This document shows positions 1 to 12,005 of a DNA stretch of 64,000 nt, in pieces (the stretch's first letter is position 1; each line of letters opens with the position of its first letter). The DNA lies in NCBI GenBank assembly GCA_020881915.1, contig JAJFPB010000007.1, positions 2,666,001 through 2,730,000 on the forward strand. Reading direction: 5' to 3'. This DNA comes from Paramyrothecium sp. XJ0827 (taxonomy: Eukaryota; Ascomycota; Sordariomycetes; Hypocreales; Stachybotryaceae). A program made the position numbers and the translations under genes. The notes beneath the pieces are model-generated. The model did not search any database and was not told where the DNA came from. It was given only the letters and a program-made list of their open reading frames with translations.

Positions 1-451
1 CCGTGGCAGCAGCACGCACAGGCAAGGCGAGGTAGTGACAGATGGCGGTTAGCTGGCATCACGTGATGAGCGATCGTAGCACCAGGAAAGGTCCCACTTG
101 ACCCCTGGCAGAAATGGCCTACCCTGTAACCCAACCATCTTACCCCATTCGGCCTCGGCATCGGTTAAGGATCACGGGCAAGACCGATGACCTCCGAACT
201 GTCATACTACAACATCAAACTCAAGGACCATCCCTATTCTACTTCTGATTTACTTGCCTACCGTTCAGCAACATACAGTAAACTGGACTTGTTTGAAATC
301 GCTCCAAAGCATATTTGTACTTGCAGTGAAACAAACAGCCGCTCCGCCACATCACTTGCGCCGAGGTTATCACCCACCTTATAAATCGCCTCTTGAGCCG
401 CCACACCTGCCACAGAACCAACAAGACACACTCATCGCCAGCGACTTCAGC
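1..451. other. Upstream region of pex20, no gene seen
   Basis: No convincing coding sequence is visible. The stretch holds the pex20 promoter: a TATAAAT at 380-386 lies 72 bases before the chosen start codon. The first part has no feature I can name. Confidence 0.6.
380..386 (+). promoter_or_regulatory. TATA-like box of pex20
   Basis: TATAAAT about 70 bases before the pex20 ATG at 452, a usual TATA-to-start spacing in filamentous fungi. This rests on motif and position only. Confidence 0.45.
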
Positions 452-1590
452 ATGGCCGACGCCTCGTGCAGTGGTCCGAACCCTTTCAAGCGTCTCGTTG
501 ACCATCACACCCGAGATGTGAGCCACCACCAAGACCGGCTCGTAGACACATCGGCCGCTCACGGCCAAGCTGTAAGGCCTCACCCTCCCAGAGCTTCTCA
601 ATCATTTCACTCACCCAAGTCACTCATTAGTCATTTCGCTCCACGCCCGCACATGGACCACAGGGTCAGGACAACTTTCGTGCCTTTACGAATGGCCCCT
701 CGGCTTTGCCAGGCGTAGGCCACGATCCGGCCGGCAGGCTGGCCGCGCACGCCGCAGCCTTGGAGCCGGCGCATCCTCACCATTTCCCCGGAGCTCCCGC
801 GCATGTTCAGCCCGCACTCGCAAACTCGTCAAGGGCATCTCCTGCGCCGGACTTCAGCAACTGGGCTGCAGACTTTCAGCGCTTCTCTGGCCGCGGACCT
901 GCTCCCAACGGACAAGTGCAGCAGGCCCCCGTTCCGTCACAGCTGAATCATGCTGTACCCCAGCCCAACTTCCATGCGGCGTTTGGCCAGCAGAACTTTG
1001 CGTTTCCTCCGATGCAGAATGGTGCTTTCATGCCTGGCAATGCCGCTGTCGCGCAGCAGCCCCTGAGCAATCCCGATTTCGACCAGGAGATGTCACGCTG
1101 GATGGCGAGCTACGGAGGAGCCAATGCCAACGGTGAAAAGATGAAGGAAGTCGATGCCATGATGGACCAGGTTGCTCACGAGTTGGAGCTGTACGAGGCA
1201 GTTCTCCCACAGTCCGAGACAGCTGCCCAGGCGACCGTGGCCTCCGCAAGTCTCCAAGAAGACACAAAATCAGCACACTTCACCGATCTCGAAACCCCAG
1301 AGATTGGCAACCTCACCCTAGACCCGACGCCGCCTCAGAAACAACAAGAACAGCCCGTCCCAACCGTGGAGCAGGCGGAAACCGCGCCCGCGCCGCCTGG
1401 CAAGTCTGCCGTGTCGGAAGCAGCCGAGAGGCTCCTGGAGTCTGTGCAGCACGAGGACGGCGAAAAGTGGAAGAACTCCGTGTTCCTGTCGCTGATGCGC
1501 GACTTCCGGGATGGCAGGAAAGACATCGTCGACAACGAGATCCGGCAAACCGACGACGCCGCAGATAGCGCGGCCAAGTCTGCGGATTGA
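452..1590 (+). CDS. pex20: Peroxin 20, PTS2 import co-receptor
   Basis: Exons 452-571 and 664-1590; 348 residues. The intron 572-663 (GTAAGG...CACAG) joins two reading frames, giving QA|GQDNFRAF across the junction. Pex20 works with Pex7 to carry PTS2 cargo to the peroxisomal membrane and then recycles to the cytosol. Visible hallmarks are the N-terminal MADASCSGPNPFKRL with a Cys at residue 6, matching the conserved redox/ubiquitination cysteine of Pex20 and Pex5. There are also aromatic WAADF and WMASY peptides of the WxxxF/Y type that bind Pex14/Pex13, and a C-terminal Pex7-binding block containing KWKNSVFLSLMRDFRDGRKD. The Gln/Pro/Ala-rich middle is expected to be disordered. Pex14, its docking partner, is encoded 25 kb away in this window. 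Family assignment is very secure; the intron is inferred but restores the family sequence. Confidence 0.93.
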
Positions 1591-2484
1591 CAGCGTGTTG
1601 CATCCAAAGGGAAAGAACAAGCGCCTATCAGCCTGACGACGAAGGAGACAGGTTCTCCTGACGTACTTGATGGCCACACATCTGGCGGGGGACGGCCGGC
1701 TGGGTTGAGGGTACCCAGACGCTCCCCCTTGTCCTGCGCCCGTCACATCAGCCAAACCTTGGCTTGATACCATTCGCAGGGAGGTAGGGGAGAAGGGCCA
1801 TGTCTGCTAGCCCTTGTCGGGCGGCTCAATCATGCAAGGCACGCTGCGGTCACTGTAAAATCGCGATCATGGCTGGGCCAGGTGCCTGATAACGATGCCA
1901 CTAGCATTAACGCTGGAGCAGCCCAGATGCCGAAGCTGGATCATATTATGCGTCGTTTATGTTAGATTAATGTAAATTTATGTATGCCATCACTCTGCAA
2001 TGTAAGGCGATGTTGTTCAGCAGTTACCTCACTCTCAAATGAAAATGAGCGCTTTTGATTACGTGATGAAGCATCAAAGACCCTAAATTTATGTTTGCAC
2101 ATGCTTTTGCTATACAAGAACTATCTAAGATATCTGCACATATAATATCGCCCAAGGACGAAGGCGTCCTGAAATCTGTTCATGTCGTGCCCGAACCAGT
2201 CAGGGAGGGGGGCGCTTTACGCCCACCGGCCGTGGCCAAACTCCAAAGAACTCCCGCTCGTGATACCCCTTAAACCTGCCGACCCCATTCTAAGTTGAGT
2301 TGGGATGCAAACCAAATCCAATGACGCCATGTTTAGTGGTGTGTGAACGATGCCCAAACCTGAAGCCGCATGGGCTTGGGTTTGTGTTCAAAAAGAAAAT
2401 GCTGAAACCCGCGGTGCGCCGCTGCGATGCCAATCCATACCATCCCTGAGAACTGCGACTTGGGTTCCCATTTCGTTTGGATGT
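1591..2484. other. Intergenic, convergent 3' ends
   Basis: Lies between the convergent 3' ends of pex20 and the DUF7820-like gene. It is AT-rich around 1930-2130. No gene, RNA or repeat is recognised. Confidence 0.6.
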
Positions 2485-4693
2485 TCATGATAACCGCCAT
2501 CTGCATCCGCAGTCGGTCAATTCCACTCCCCCGTTCCTAGTCGTACTAGTATCGCTCCTCTTTTCTGCCGAACCTCCAGCTTCAAGAAGTCGTGCCCTGT
2601 CGAGTTCAATTATATCCACAATTCTAGCATTGCCGTTCTCGTCCAGGATTGGCCTTTTGTCATTCCCAATAATCTGGACTTGTACACAGTACGGCATTGG
2701 CTCGATCTCGAATGCATGACGCCGCTCGAGGAACTTGATCATTCTTGGATAAGCTTTATATGGCTTATCAGGATCCGAGCTCGGGGTTTCAACAGGAGAG
2801 CTAGATGCCGTAGCTGAGGCCAAGTCCTGGGATGTCGTCGTAGTCGCTGCGAGACTGATGTTCTGGGTTGGAAATATGAATATTTCTAGCGTCGTTTCGG
2901 GCCACGTGCAAATCCACGGCCTGTCCCCGTCCACCGCAACTTTAGATTTCTGCTTGAACAGGGTTGGGTCCATACCCCCCACAGGGTGGTCCGTATATGT
3001 CACACCTCGCTTGGATTGCTGGGTGATAGGGAATTCATCCTCGGCCACAAGAACTGTCTTGTTAAAGTTAACCTTGAGCCACCAGGCAGGACCGCGCCCA
3101 GGCTCAAACGTGTCATTGACCAGAATCATCTTCTGGGCCTGGGGGACACTAGGCGGTAGTGTACCATAAACAAACTTGGGGGTGGAAAGCTCGACCGGCG
3201 TCAGACATAGCTGATATTTCTCGGTCTCGGAGGCATTGGGGATCTTAGACACGTCCATTGTAAAAGTCCGCAAAGGAATATCACAGTTCCAGGCCGTTGC
3301 CTCCGTCAAGTTGCTGAAGCAATCCTGTCGGTTAAGACCTTCGCCTAATTGTGGTAGATTGAAGCTGCCTATAGCAAGAGGCACGAGGTCCGGAGGCACC
3401 GAGGAAAGGGGATCCGGCTCCACTGGAGCGGGGGGAGCGTCGTCGTAACCGCTAAAATGTTTGTTAGTACAGTGAAAACAGAATTCTGGTGTGGACTAAC
3501 TCTTTGGACCCGTATGAAATATCCTCGGCGGTATCCAGAAACTTTGTAAGAACGCCCGCCATGACACTGGCCATGACGACGAGGAATACAACCATTAAGC
3601 ATATTGCCCAGTATGGAATAATGCCAAACAGTTTCTTCCTGGCTCGCCTCTGCCACTTGTTCAACGTAGGCTTCTCGGCGATGTCATGAGCGGCAGTATT
3701 GATTTCATGCTGACTAGCCTGGGAAGGAGTGCTGCGAACTGATGGAAATGATCGTGGTCGGACTAGGTCTTCCTCCGTGGACGAGAACTCGGGATTCCGA
3801 GTTGCCATTCCAATTCCTCCAGCACCAGTCATGGTGTTTTCAGTGGTAGGGGTAGCGGTAGTAGTAGTGGTGGTAGAAGAGGCAGGGCTAACATTTTCTT
3901 GAACCAAGTCCTTTCTACCATATGCTTCGGTGGGATACCGCGTGTATGGCGGGAGCTCCTCAGTGTGCCCCAAAGGGCCGATCAAGCCTCCAGTATCCTC
4001 GCCATCCGGACCTAGCTGTCTTTGATAGCCGCCGGGCATGGCAGCGAATCCGACAGGAATTTGCTGTTGCGAGCCTGTCTCGTGGACCGGGGTAGTGTGT
4101 TGGGTATATAGGGCGTATGGATGTGTCGGTCCTGTTACTCCATCATAAATCTGGGATACGGGAGTAGAAGTAGCTTCGGTGGAAAAAGAGGCATTGCTGA
4201 GCGTTCTTTGAGGGTACATATTATATGGGTGCGAGGGGCCCGATGGCCCTTGAAATGGACTTTCCACTCGTACGATATTTGAACTACCAGTTGCTGATTC
4301 TAGTGGTGTAGGCTGCAAAATGCGAGCATCGGCATTGGCACTAGCGCCAACCCCATCATTACGGAGAGTTAAGGAGTCGTGGGGTCGGTGAGCCTTGGAT
4401 ATACTCGAAGGACGTCGAGCTAATTCAGCCGTAGGCTTTGGACCATTCACGGCATTGAGATTTGCGTTTGCGTTTTGAGGCGGAGTCGTCGACTGCGATG
4501 CGGTTGCGGGGGGCTCGACGGGCGGAATATGACGCTGAGGGGTGCCTGAGGCGCTTTCGTTTGGTCGAAAGCCGTCCGATACGGCCATGTGATGAAGGTC
4601 GTACTCGTCGTCAATGGTGCTGTCGGACATGGCCACGGACCTTCTGGCCGAGGAGTGCCGATTTAGGCCCGAGTTGTCATCGGAAGGATTCAT
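2485..4693 (-). CDS. Single-pass membrane protein, DUF7820-like
   Basis: Exons 4693-3501 and 3451-2485; 719 residues. The 49-nt intron (GTTAGT, branch TACTAAC, acceptor TTTTAG) gives GSKD|GYDDAP across the junction. The first about 350 residues are Ser/Thr/Pro-rich and low complexity, with proline-rich peptides and Thr runs. A basic stretch NKWQRRARKK is followed by one membrane helix (FGIIPYWAICLMVVFLVVMA), and then a folded C-terminal domain of about 300 residues with paired cysteines and several N-glycosylation sequons. This suggests a type II protein with a cytosolic disordered tail and an extracytoplasmic domain. The architecture and the GIIPYWAICL segment resemble fungal DUF7820 proteins, whose function is unknown. 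The family label is from memory and is the weakest part; the gene model is well supported. Confidence 0.8.
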
Positions 4694-7600
4694 AATGGGT
4701 ACTGTCAGAGATCCAGAAATTAAATCTCTATCACGACCGTAGCATCAAGGGCTCAATGGGTTGGGATCTCGACAGGTCGCGGGATGCACCCGTCGAGTCC
4801 GTTGGTGAGGGTTGTGAGGGCTGTTCGTATGGTGGTGGGTCCGTCAGTGTCCACGGCTGTCGGTCGCTGGGGGGTTGTGGTCGGATTCGGCAAATGGACA
4901 CCAGCGATGAGAGAGAGACTGAATCGAATCGGGCTCTGGGGGAAGCCAAGGTCGAGAAATCGTGCGCTGCGAGACAAAAAGACGATTGATGCGAATGACA
5001 AAAGGGAACGAGAGACGGAGCTGGAGTTTGAAGTTTGCACGATGGAGCAAAGGGTGTTTCTGGAGCAGGAACGAGGAGGGAGCGGGCGAACGAGAGAGCG
5101 GAGCGAGGGACTGAAGGGAAAAGGCCGTGGCAGACAGAGTGGGCACGGAGTGAGGAGTCGGCCAGAACCAGACCCAGACCCAGACCCAGGCGCAGACGGA
5201 GCCAGTGCCAGAGCCGGAGCCAGCAGCAAAGTCTGGGTGGTGGTGGAGGGTTTCGGACTTGGCTGGGGGGCGTGGTGGATGCTCAATGTCTGGTGTTGGG
5301 CGAGGGATCCAGATTGGTGGGAGGGGCGTGGCCAAGGAACGCTCGACCGCTGCGCCGGTGCTATTGGCCGCCGGCAGGGCCTGCGCAGGGATGGTGGGGT
5401 GGCCGCACGGGAGGCACGGGGGGGGCGGAAGCACGGGATGAGGCCACTGTAGCCACTGAAGTCACTGGGAAACCCGCCTGTAGGGGGAATTTGCACAGGA
5501 GGGTCGACTCATGCTACCGCAGGCGTGACTCTACATCGGCTCGCACTAATCTCGAGCACATTGAACCGGACCACCAGCCGGCTGGTGGGAAACAGGACAC
5601 TAATGTAATGCGCTTGCCTAAAGACGCTGTAGCTCAACGCCGCTCGTTTGTTTAGGATCCCACAACAGGGAAGTCAATGGACGAAAGAAAAAAAGGAGAG
5701 AAAAAAGAAAGAAAAAAAACAATGAGCCGATATGAAGTCATAACGGAGACGAGCCAGAAGGACGTAATTGATGGATTCCAACATGACAACTCTAGACAGA
5801 CAGCTATTGCCGATAGTCAAGGTATCGTCGACCACAGGCAGATGGCTTCCTCCGGACCGGTCGCTGGGAGTGCGCCCATGCTTGAGCTTGGGCATGGAAG
5901 CGGAAAACAGGATTTGGAAGAGAGGTCGGTACTTTCAGTGATCATTACCCGCTGCAGGGTTCCCTATGGCACTGTTCCCGAAAGAGGTACCTGCCTTACC
6001 CGCTTCTGTGCTAAGGTAGGTCTGGTACTTGGTCGACCACCTCACCTTCAGGTACGGGGGGAAGGTTTAATTCCCTCCCTTCAACTCCACCTTCTAGCAT
6101 CATTCAATCATCAGGCACAGAACCGGCCGCAATGCGCGCGTATTGTATCCTGGTCGCCGATCGGCATCTCGCTGGTAAGAGAACAGACCAAAGGAGCGCA
6201 GGAAGCCCCCCTTTTCCCTGTCCCTCGAAGAATCATGGCTTCGTGCTTCTTGTGCTGTCAATTGCAACTTGTGCGCGGTCCCTTCGCTGAGCCACCCAAG
6301 CACGGCGACCCAATCGCCGGGAAAAGCCAAGCGCTTGCTACGACCGCTTGGCGCTCTCACTGCCACACGACAAGCTGCTGACGGGAGCCAAGACGGATCC
6401 TTGTACCGTTGCTCATGTTGGTTTCGGCAACCAGGTGCCGTGCCGTGCCAACTCTCTGCCATGCCAACTCTCTGCCATGCCATGTGTTCGGTGCACAAGC
6501 GGCTATGAAGCCTTTGCCGAGCCTGCATCACCAGTGTGGCGGATTTCTTCAGATGCTTTCTTTTCTTTCATGACGATGAGAATTCTGCCCCTCGGAATCG
6601 ATGAATTCGAGGTGTGGCTTTTCGAGCTCGGAAAGGTTCCAGCAATCCTCGTCCTTGGCTGAAACCCAACACTGTGCTCAGTTCTCTCACCCGTCCGGGA
6701 CCTGACCGGAACGCCCGCTGCTACCCCAGGTGCCTTTCAAAGCCTTGCACCTGCCGACAGCAATCTTCAACAAGGGGGATTTAATGGGTAGAAGCGTGCC
6801 GGTATATGCCTCCATCTCCACTGTCATCTGCCGGTCCATTGCGACGTGATATCTCTAGGGGAGGTGGATACGATGCGTACCGTAACATTCCGTGCTCCAG
6901 CACTTGATCGATTCTAGCAAAGTGGTAGCAGCAACACAAGCCCAATCGCTCAACTAGACTGGGAAAACAGACTCGTCAAGGTGATCCATCGTCCACAGGC
7001 ATCAACCAGGCAACTAGGCGATATCTGATCGATGGCTACTACGACGATCACCTGTCCTTGCGTTGGCTACTCAGGCAGGATTGCACCTTATTCGATACGA
7101 AACCTTCAGCATACTCTTTCGAAGTCAAACCTCCATTACCGCTCCAACATCTATTTCAAGGCAACCAGTTTCAGACCAGATAAAATACGGGCACGAGGTA
7201 TCGCGCCCCCTATTCGCTGGTCTTGGGACCAGCTTTCCGCTAGCGGCTTTGACCACATGTGCAAAAAATCCCGTCGTGGGCCACCGCAGTCAATGAAGGC
7301 GCGTTACCGTGAATGGTGTGACATCCCGGCTAAAGTTTACTACATTGCACCCAATTTATTCAACGCCCATCATGTCATTGTTTCCGAACAAGCGAGCCAT
7401 GCCCCATCATGGTCTGAATTGTCAACTCAAAATACAGTTACCGCAAGCCTCAGCCAATATTGAGATTAAAATTCATTCATTGCGGGTCGGATCTCATTCC
7501 AAGAGATCGCCTGCTGCTGGCCGGCCGTAAATGACATTACCCATCTCCCCTCTGCGCCTCTTCCAAGGTCTTAGCCTCATGGCAACTCCACTTAATTTCA

Positions 7601-9759
7601 TCAGCCAAGACGGAGGAAGCAGGGAACATGCTGCTAGAAGCGTGCAACGAAGGATGCGATCTTTCCAAATCCTGTGATAAGTACATCTCACTCCTCAACG
7701 GCAAAACAAACTCTTATCGACCTGAGTGATTTGGCCCCCAATATGATGAGCTCTAAACGGGCCAGTAGAAGATATGGACCAGTGGAAATATCCTCCTTGT
7801 CTCTCGGCCGAAGCTGAGAACCAACCGCGCTTTAATGCAATGTCACCCCAGTCCGTAGGTGATGAATCCAGAGTGTTTCGCAGCAGGATTCGGTGGTCAG
7901 CTCTTGCGGACGCTTTGTCCAGGATCTAGAGCCAGTTGGCTCCTCCGACAGTCGACCTTTATGCCTTTGGTTGATACATTCCGGCAAACACTGCAGACGG
8001 CATGTCGGAAAGTCAACCATCATGCTTGAGCCGCTCGCCAGTTCCTTACATTCTGCGTGGTTTATATCATCCAATCGGGTATCTGCACCGTTTTGCCAGT
8101 GTACTCTTGCGGCCCTAGAAGCAGTCATGAGGTAAGTATGGCTAGGTACAGTATCGCGATCCGTATCATCACGTCCTTACTACAGAGTGGTGCAACAACT
8201 CCCTAATACGACATTCGCACAACACCCTGGACCACAGCAGGGAACCATTCCGATCGAATAAAATCAGTAAACTGACGGCTCCTAATACTACTCAACCATC
8301 CTTCTATTCCGCTCAACATACGACCCAGTCGGCAGCCTCTGGAAAGATTGGCGAAGTCGCCTGGAGGCCATACAAAGGGGCTCAGCGAATCTTTCCGACG
8401 GACCTGAGCAAGTGCCGAAGAAGTCGCCTCCCTCGAATGATGGCTGCACAACCGATGATGGATGCCATGGCTGAATGTGGGATGTGAGCTCAAGCAGGCG
8501 TTGTCGGCAATTGTTGCTCCCCGCATGGAGATGGAGCGGGAAGCCCTGGCATTGTCCGGCTTCAGTCGCGGGTTTGCAGATCCGGGACGACTTTCCCTAC
8601 TCTTCCACAAAAAGGATTTTAAACCTACAGAGTACATTGCGAAAATAGCAGCTCAGATGCGGCCCTCGTCTGTGCAAAATTCTCGGACTCTCGTGGGGCC
8701 AGTTATTCTCGAAGAAGCTGGGCTCATGCAGGCTGGGCTTATCCTCAGCTATTGCTTGCAACGCCAATCAGCGATACCAGACTCCGCTTCGGTCGCCTGC
8801 ATCTGCGGTGCGTTTGTGGTAGCCAAGGCTACCAATGGAGAGCCACCGTTTTGTTTCTGCAAGCCCCGTCGCTCACCGAGACTTGGGTATCATGTTTCCC
8901 CGAAACCTGCGCTGGCCTGGTGCGACGGAGAGGCCGTCCTGTTCGACGTGGCAACATCTGCCTCCCGCGCCGTTGATGCTCCTCACGCATATCGCGTTAC
9001 TGTTCTGGGGAACTTCAGCATTTATCGCCTAGCCGCAATTTCCCCTGTTGATTTACATGCGACAAACACGCTATGCACGCATGCTTATTCGCAGGCTTAG
9101 TAGAACCCGTTCAATTGATATGCAGCACCGCCATGTCTCTCGTGAGATGTGATCCATTGCAAGACAGCGCGACCTGTGTGATTAGCTTGCACACCGGTTG
9201 CACTTCGACTAATTTAACAGCAATGCTCTGGGACGACATTCCTGCACCTTCCGTCCTTGGCGGAGAAGTGCACATCTCGGGGAGCCTCGTCACCTCCGCA
9301 ATCAGTAGGCGCGGAGGGAGGTTTCAGTGTATCACTCTCCAAGCCACGCACGGTAGTTGCATGTAGCAACCAGGTGAGCACAGCTTCCTGCAGGCCGTTG
9401 TCTCTCTGTCTCCGCTGTACCTTGATAGTGATGTTCGGCTACGGCTCGGTTTTGAGGCTGGCCACCCTGCCTTTCCAATCGTGCGTAAGATGTGCAGCGG
9501 GGTCGCTCAACCATGCAACATCAGACTGAAGAAGTGGTAGGCCTCCACAGGCTTATATTCTGCTGCTCGCGAGCATACACCCCCTTCCGAGTTTTCCTTC
9601 CTTGGAGTTTTCCTGGGCTTAACGCTGCCGTCAGTCTTGCCTACCCTTACTCATATATTGCCCGGCGCATGATGTGTGCTGGCCTGGAGTCGAGTACCTC
9701 TTCACTACATCTTCAAATCCAGTGATATCCAAGCCCGCAATTCAATTGAGTTCAGCAAC
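4694..9759. other. 5-kb block without a convincing gene
   Basis: The first kilobase (4694-5700) is probably promoter and leader of the membrane-protein gene on the minus strand. It is pyrimidine-rich on that strand, with a short GACCCA minisatellite near 5165-5190. From 5.7 to 9.7 kb only unrelated open frames occur. The longest starting at ATG are 5677-6381 (+) and 8462-9100 (+), and neither resembles a known family or has convincing introns. A 16-bp perfect tandem duplication lies at 6446-6477. No transposon ends or tRNA were recognised. It could hold long regulatory DNA, non-coding RNA or decayed sequence. Confidence 0.5.
6446..6477. repeat. 16-bp tandem duplication
   Basis: TGCCAACTCTCTGCCA occurs twice head to tail with no mismatch. 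It is flanked by further TGCC/ATGCC fragments, so it looks like a young local slippage duplication. Confidence 0.8.
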
Positions 9760-10401
9760 ATGTCAGGAGAATCCGGTTCATCGTCCTACGCATCCTCCTC
9801 TAGCTCCTCGTCCAGCAGCCGCAGCTCCTCACCACGTCACCGTTCCCCGCGGTTCGCAACCTCGAGCGACAGTGATCAATGGACCATCACCGAGGGCAAG
9901 CTCGCTCCGCCACGGTCACTCGCCGTCCGCTTTCTCGGCTACGCAGCAGGTCGTCCGTACCGCGCGACGGGGCTCAAAAAGAAAGTGCGCGACACGTCGG
10001 ACACTAGTTCTGTCCGGTCTGTCGGCACGGCGGGCTCCATCTTTGCCTATGAGCCGGAGACGAGAATGTACTGGGTCAAAGATAAAGGGAGCAAGCGGAA
10101 GGGGACCGCCGGCGGGAACCGAGGAGCGTCTTTCTCCATGAGCGGGGCGATGCCGGCGGCGTTCGGGCCTCCTCCTGCGGGAGGACTGGCAGGGGGCATG
10201 CCTCCGAATGGCAATTTTGCACGCCCGCCGCCAGCAGGTCCGGGCATGAGGCCACCACCTCTTGATCCTCGGCAAGGATTACGGATGGGATTCCCGCCAC
10301 CCTCCATGCAGGCACATGGTCGGCCGCCAATGCCGCCTGCCGGAGTTCCTCCAATTCCGCCGGCTGGCTTCCGGGGTCCACCAGTCCCGCCAACGGCATG
10401 A
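9760..10401 (+). CDS. Disordered Ser- and Pro/Gly-rich protein
   Basis: 213 residues, single exon. ATG 9760 is chosen because it opens a Ser-rich start typical of a real N-terminus (MSGESGSSSYASSSS) and follows an in-frame region without conservation signs. Residues 1-30 are a Ser/Arg-rich tract. Residues about 40-115 hold the only candidate folded part, with the peptide FAYEPETRMYWVKDKG. The rest is Pro/Gly/Met-rich with PPAG and RPP repeats, probably disordered. There is no signal peptide, membrane segment or known domain. Its only neighbours are two long intergenic stretches. Sustained compositional structure supports a real gene, but no function can be assigned. Confidence 0.6.
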   Translation: MSGESGSSSYASSSSSSSSSRSSSPRHRSPRFATSSDSDQWTITEGKLAPPRSLAVRFLGYAAGRPYRATGLKKKVRDTSDTSSVRSVGTAGSIFAYEPETRMYWVKDKGSKRKGTAGGNRGASFSMSGAMPAAFGPPPAGGLAGGMPPNGNFARPPPAGPGMRPPPLDPRQGLRMGFPPPSMQAHGRPPMPPAGVPPIPPAGFRGPPVPPTA

Positions 10402-12005
10402 GAAGGCCGGGACAATGACATGTGACGGAGCAAGATTTGATCTGGACTTTGGCATAGCCATTACACTATGTTTGGCCTGGTCACTGGAAGGGGTGTTTTT
10501 CCCTTCTTTTTCTTTGGGATAACTGGATGGTTTTATGAGGACTCGTCGGGGAAAGCAAGGAGCCCTTGAAGAGGTTGCCCAGCCGAGTCATAATGATGCA
10601 GCTCTGCTTGGTCGAACTCTCAAATGTTTTGAGCACTCTCCAAGTTTACAAATGTGGATGGCGCAGTGTGGATTATTGTTTTGGCCCGGAGATACAAGAA
10701 GGAGTCATACCCTAAAGCTAAGCTAAGCTCTGTGATTTAAATTTAATGATTGTACTCATGAGTGGAGATGATTCAAACAAACAAACAGAAATTCACAAGC
10801 GAGAAGTCTTTGGAGGCCGCTGCTCGAAGCATCTTTTCTGGCTTCCAGGATCCTGCCTCGCCGTCTTGAGTCACCCGGAAGCTATTAGCCACAGAATTGT
10901 AGCCTCTAATAACCTGTGGACGCTTTTCGAGATCTCAGCCATGATCCCTGTCTAGCTGGCGACTTGCATCATAACACGGTGCGGCCGAGGGGCTTAGCTT
11001 AGCGGAAAGCAACCCTCGCAAACGGGCATTTTCGATCGGGATCCAGTCAATTGGTGAATTGGGTTATCTGGTTGGGTAAGGTATATGGCCCAGCTAATGA
11101 CGCAGCTATGCAGTCGTGGGACTTTCGAGCCTGCAGCTCAGCCACACACAAAAGCCTTGCCTATTCTCCCCGGACTAGCCACGCCTGTTTCCCGAACGCT
11201 TGGCCCTGCCGACCTAGTTCGAGGATGGGCATGCTTTTCGAGCGGACAGGATAGGACGATGCGGTCATCCCCATAGCGCATTTTGCTGCCATGGACGGCG
11301 CGTTGCCCCCCGGCAACTTTTTCGTCCTGGAGCGGTTTTCCGTGCAGAGCCTCACTCTATCCTCGCTTGAACATGGTGATTCGTCTAAAGTGCATGCTTG
11401 GAGCTCCCCGGGGCCCACTCCCCTTGTCAGATGCCTGGCCTAGCTGCATTTCACAAGGCCGTTGCTGGCAGATGGGCCTGGGTGCCTAAAGGATGCCAGG
11501 CCAGTTCTTCCCTCCTGTCCCGCAACCTTACTGGCCCAACTCATCCCTCGCCATTCTTGCTGCCTCGTAAGGCTGTGGGACTAGGTTCCGTTTGGCTTGT
11601 GTCCGCGGCCAAGGCGTGACTCAGACGGCCATCATTCGTGGGTAAGTTGCCGCAAGTGGGACATGCCAACCCCGTTTGTGGCTGCCCGCACAACCGCATC
11701 CGATGCTGTCATGCATGTAAATGGTTGGCTACGTGCGCCTGTGACTATCCGCGGAGCCTATAAAGTCAACTTGATATCCCCATCATTTACTTCTGCAATC
11801 ATTCACTCGCACCCGGCGCAGCAGCTCGCCTGACATCCTATTGCGGGCCGTTTGTGCTGCTTGCTTCGGTTTACCATTGCAACGCTTCCGTCTAGGTGTA
11901 TATAGGCACAGTACCGTCGCTATTCGCATCTCCGAAACTTGACCTTTCCTACACACCATTCAGTCTCCCCTTCACTTGCGGCTTCCATCTTTCTATCCCC
12001 ATCGC
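10402..12005. other. Intergenic, promoter of the AAA ATPase gene
   Basis: No gene recognised. The distal part holds TATAAA at 11759-11764 and TATATAG at 11899-11905 ahead of the downstream ATG at 12006, with pyrimidine-rich sequence between the second box and the start. Confidence 0.55.
11899..11905 (+). promoter_or_regulatory. TATA-like box of BCS1-type gene
   Basis: TATATAG about 100 bases before the ATG at 12006, followed by a C/T-rich leader. A second candidate, TATAAA at 11759-11764, could drive a longer leader. Confidence 0.4.

Noticed and set aside
4753..5496. Minus-strand frame of 247 codons upstream of the DUF7820-like gene
   Set aside because: Ser/Pro/Arg string derived from a pyrimidine-rich leader; alternative overlapping frames have the same composition. 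More likely 5' UTR/promoter.
5677..6381. Plus-strand ATG frame of 234 codons
   Set aside because: Begins in a purine-rich tract that yields KKGEKKERKK, has no family resemblance, no bias and no conserved-looking segment.
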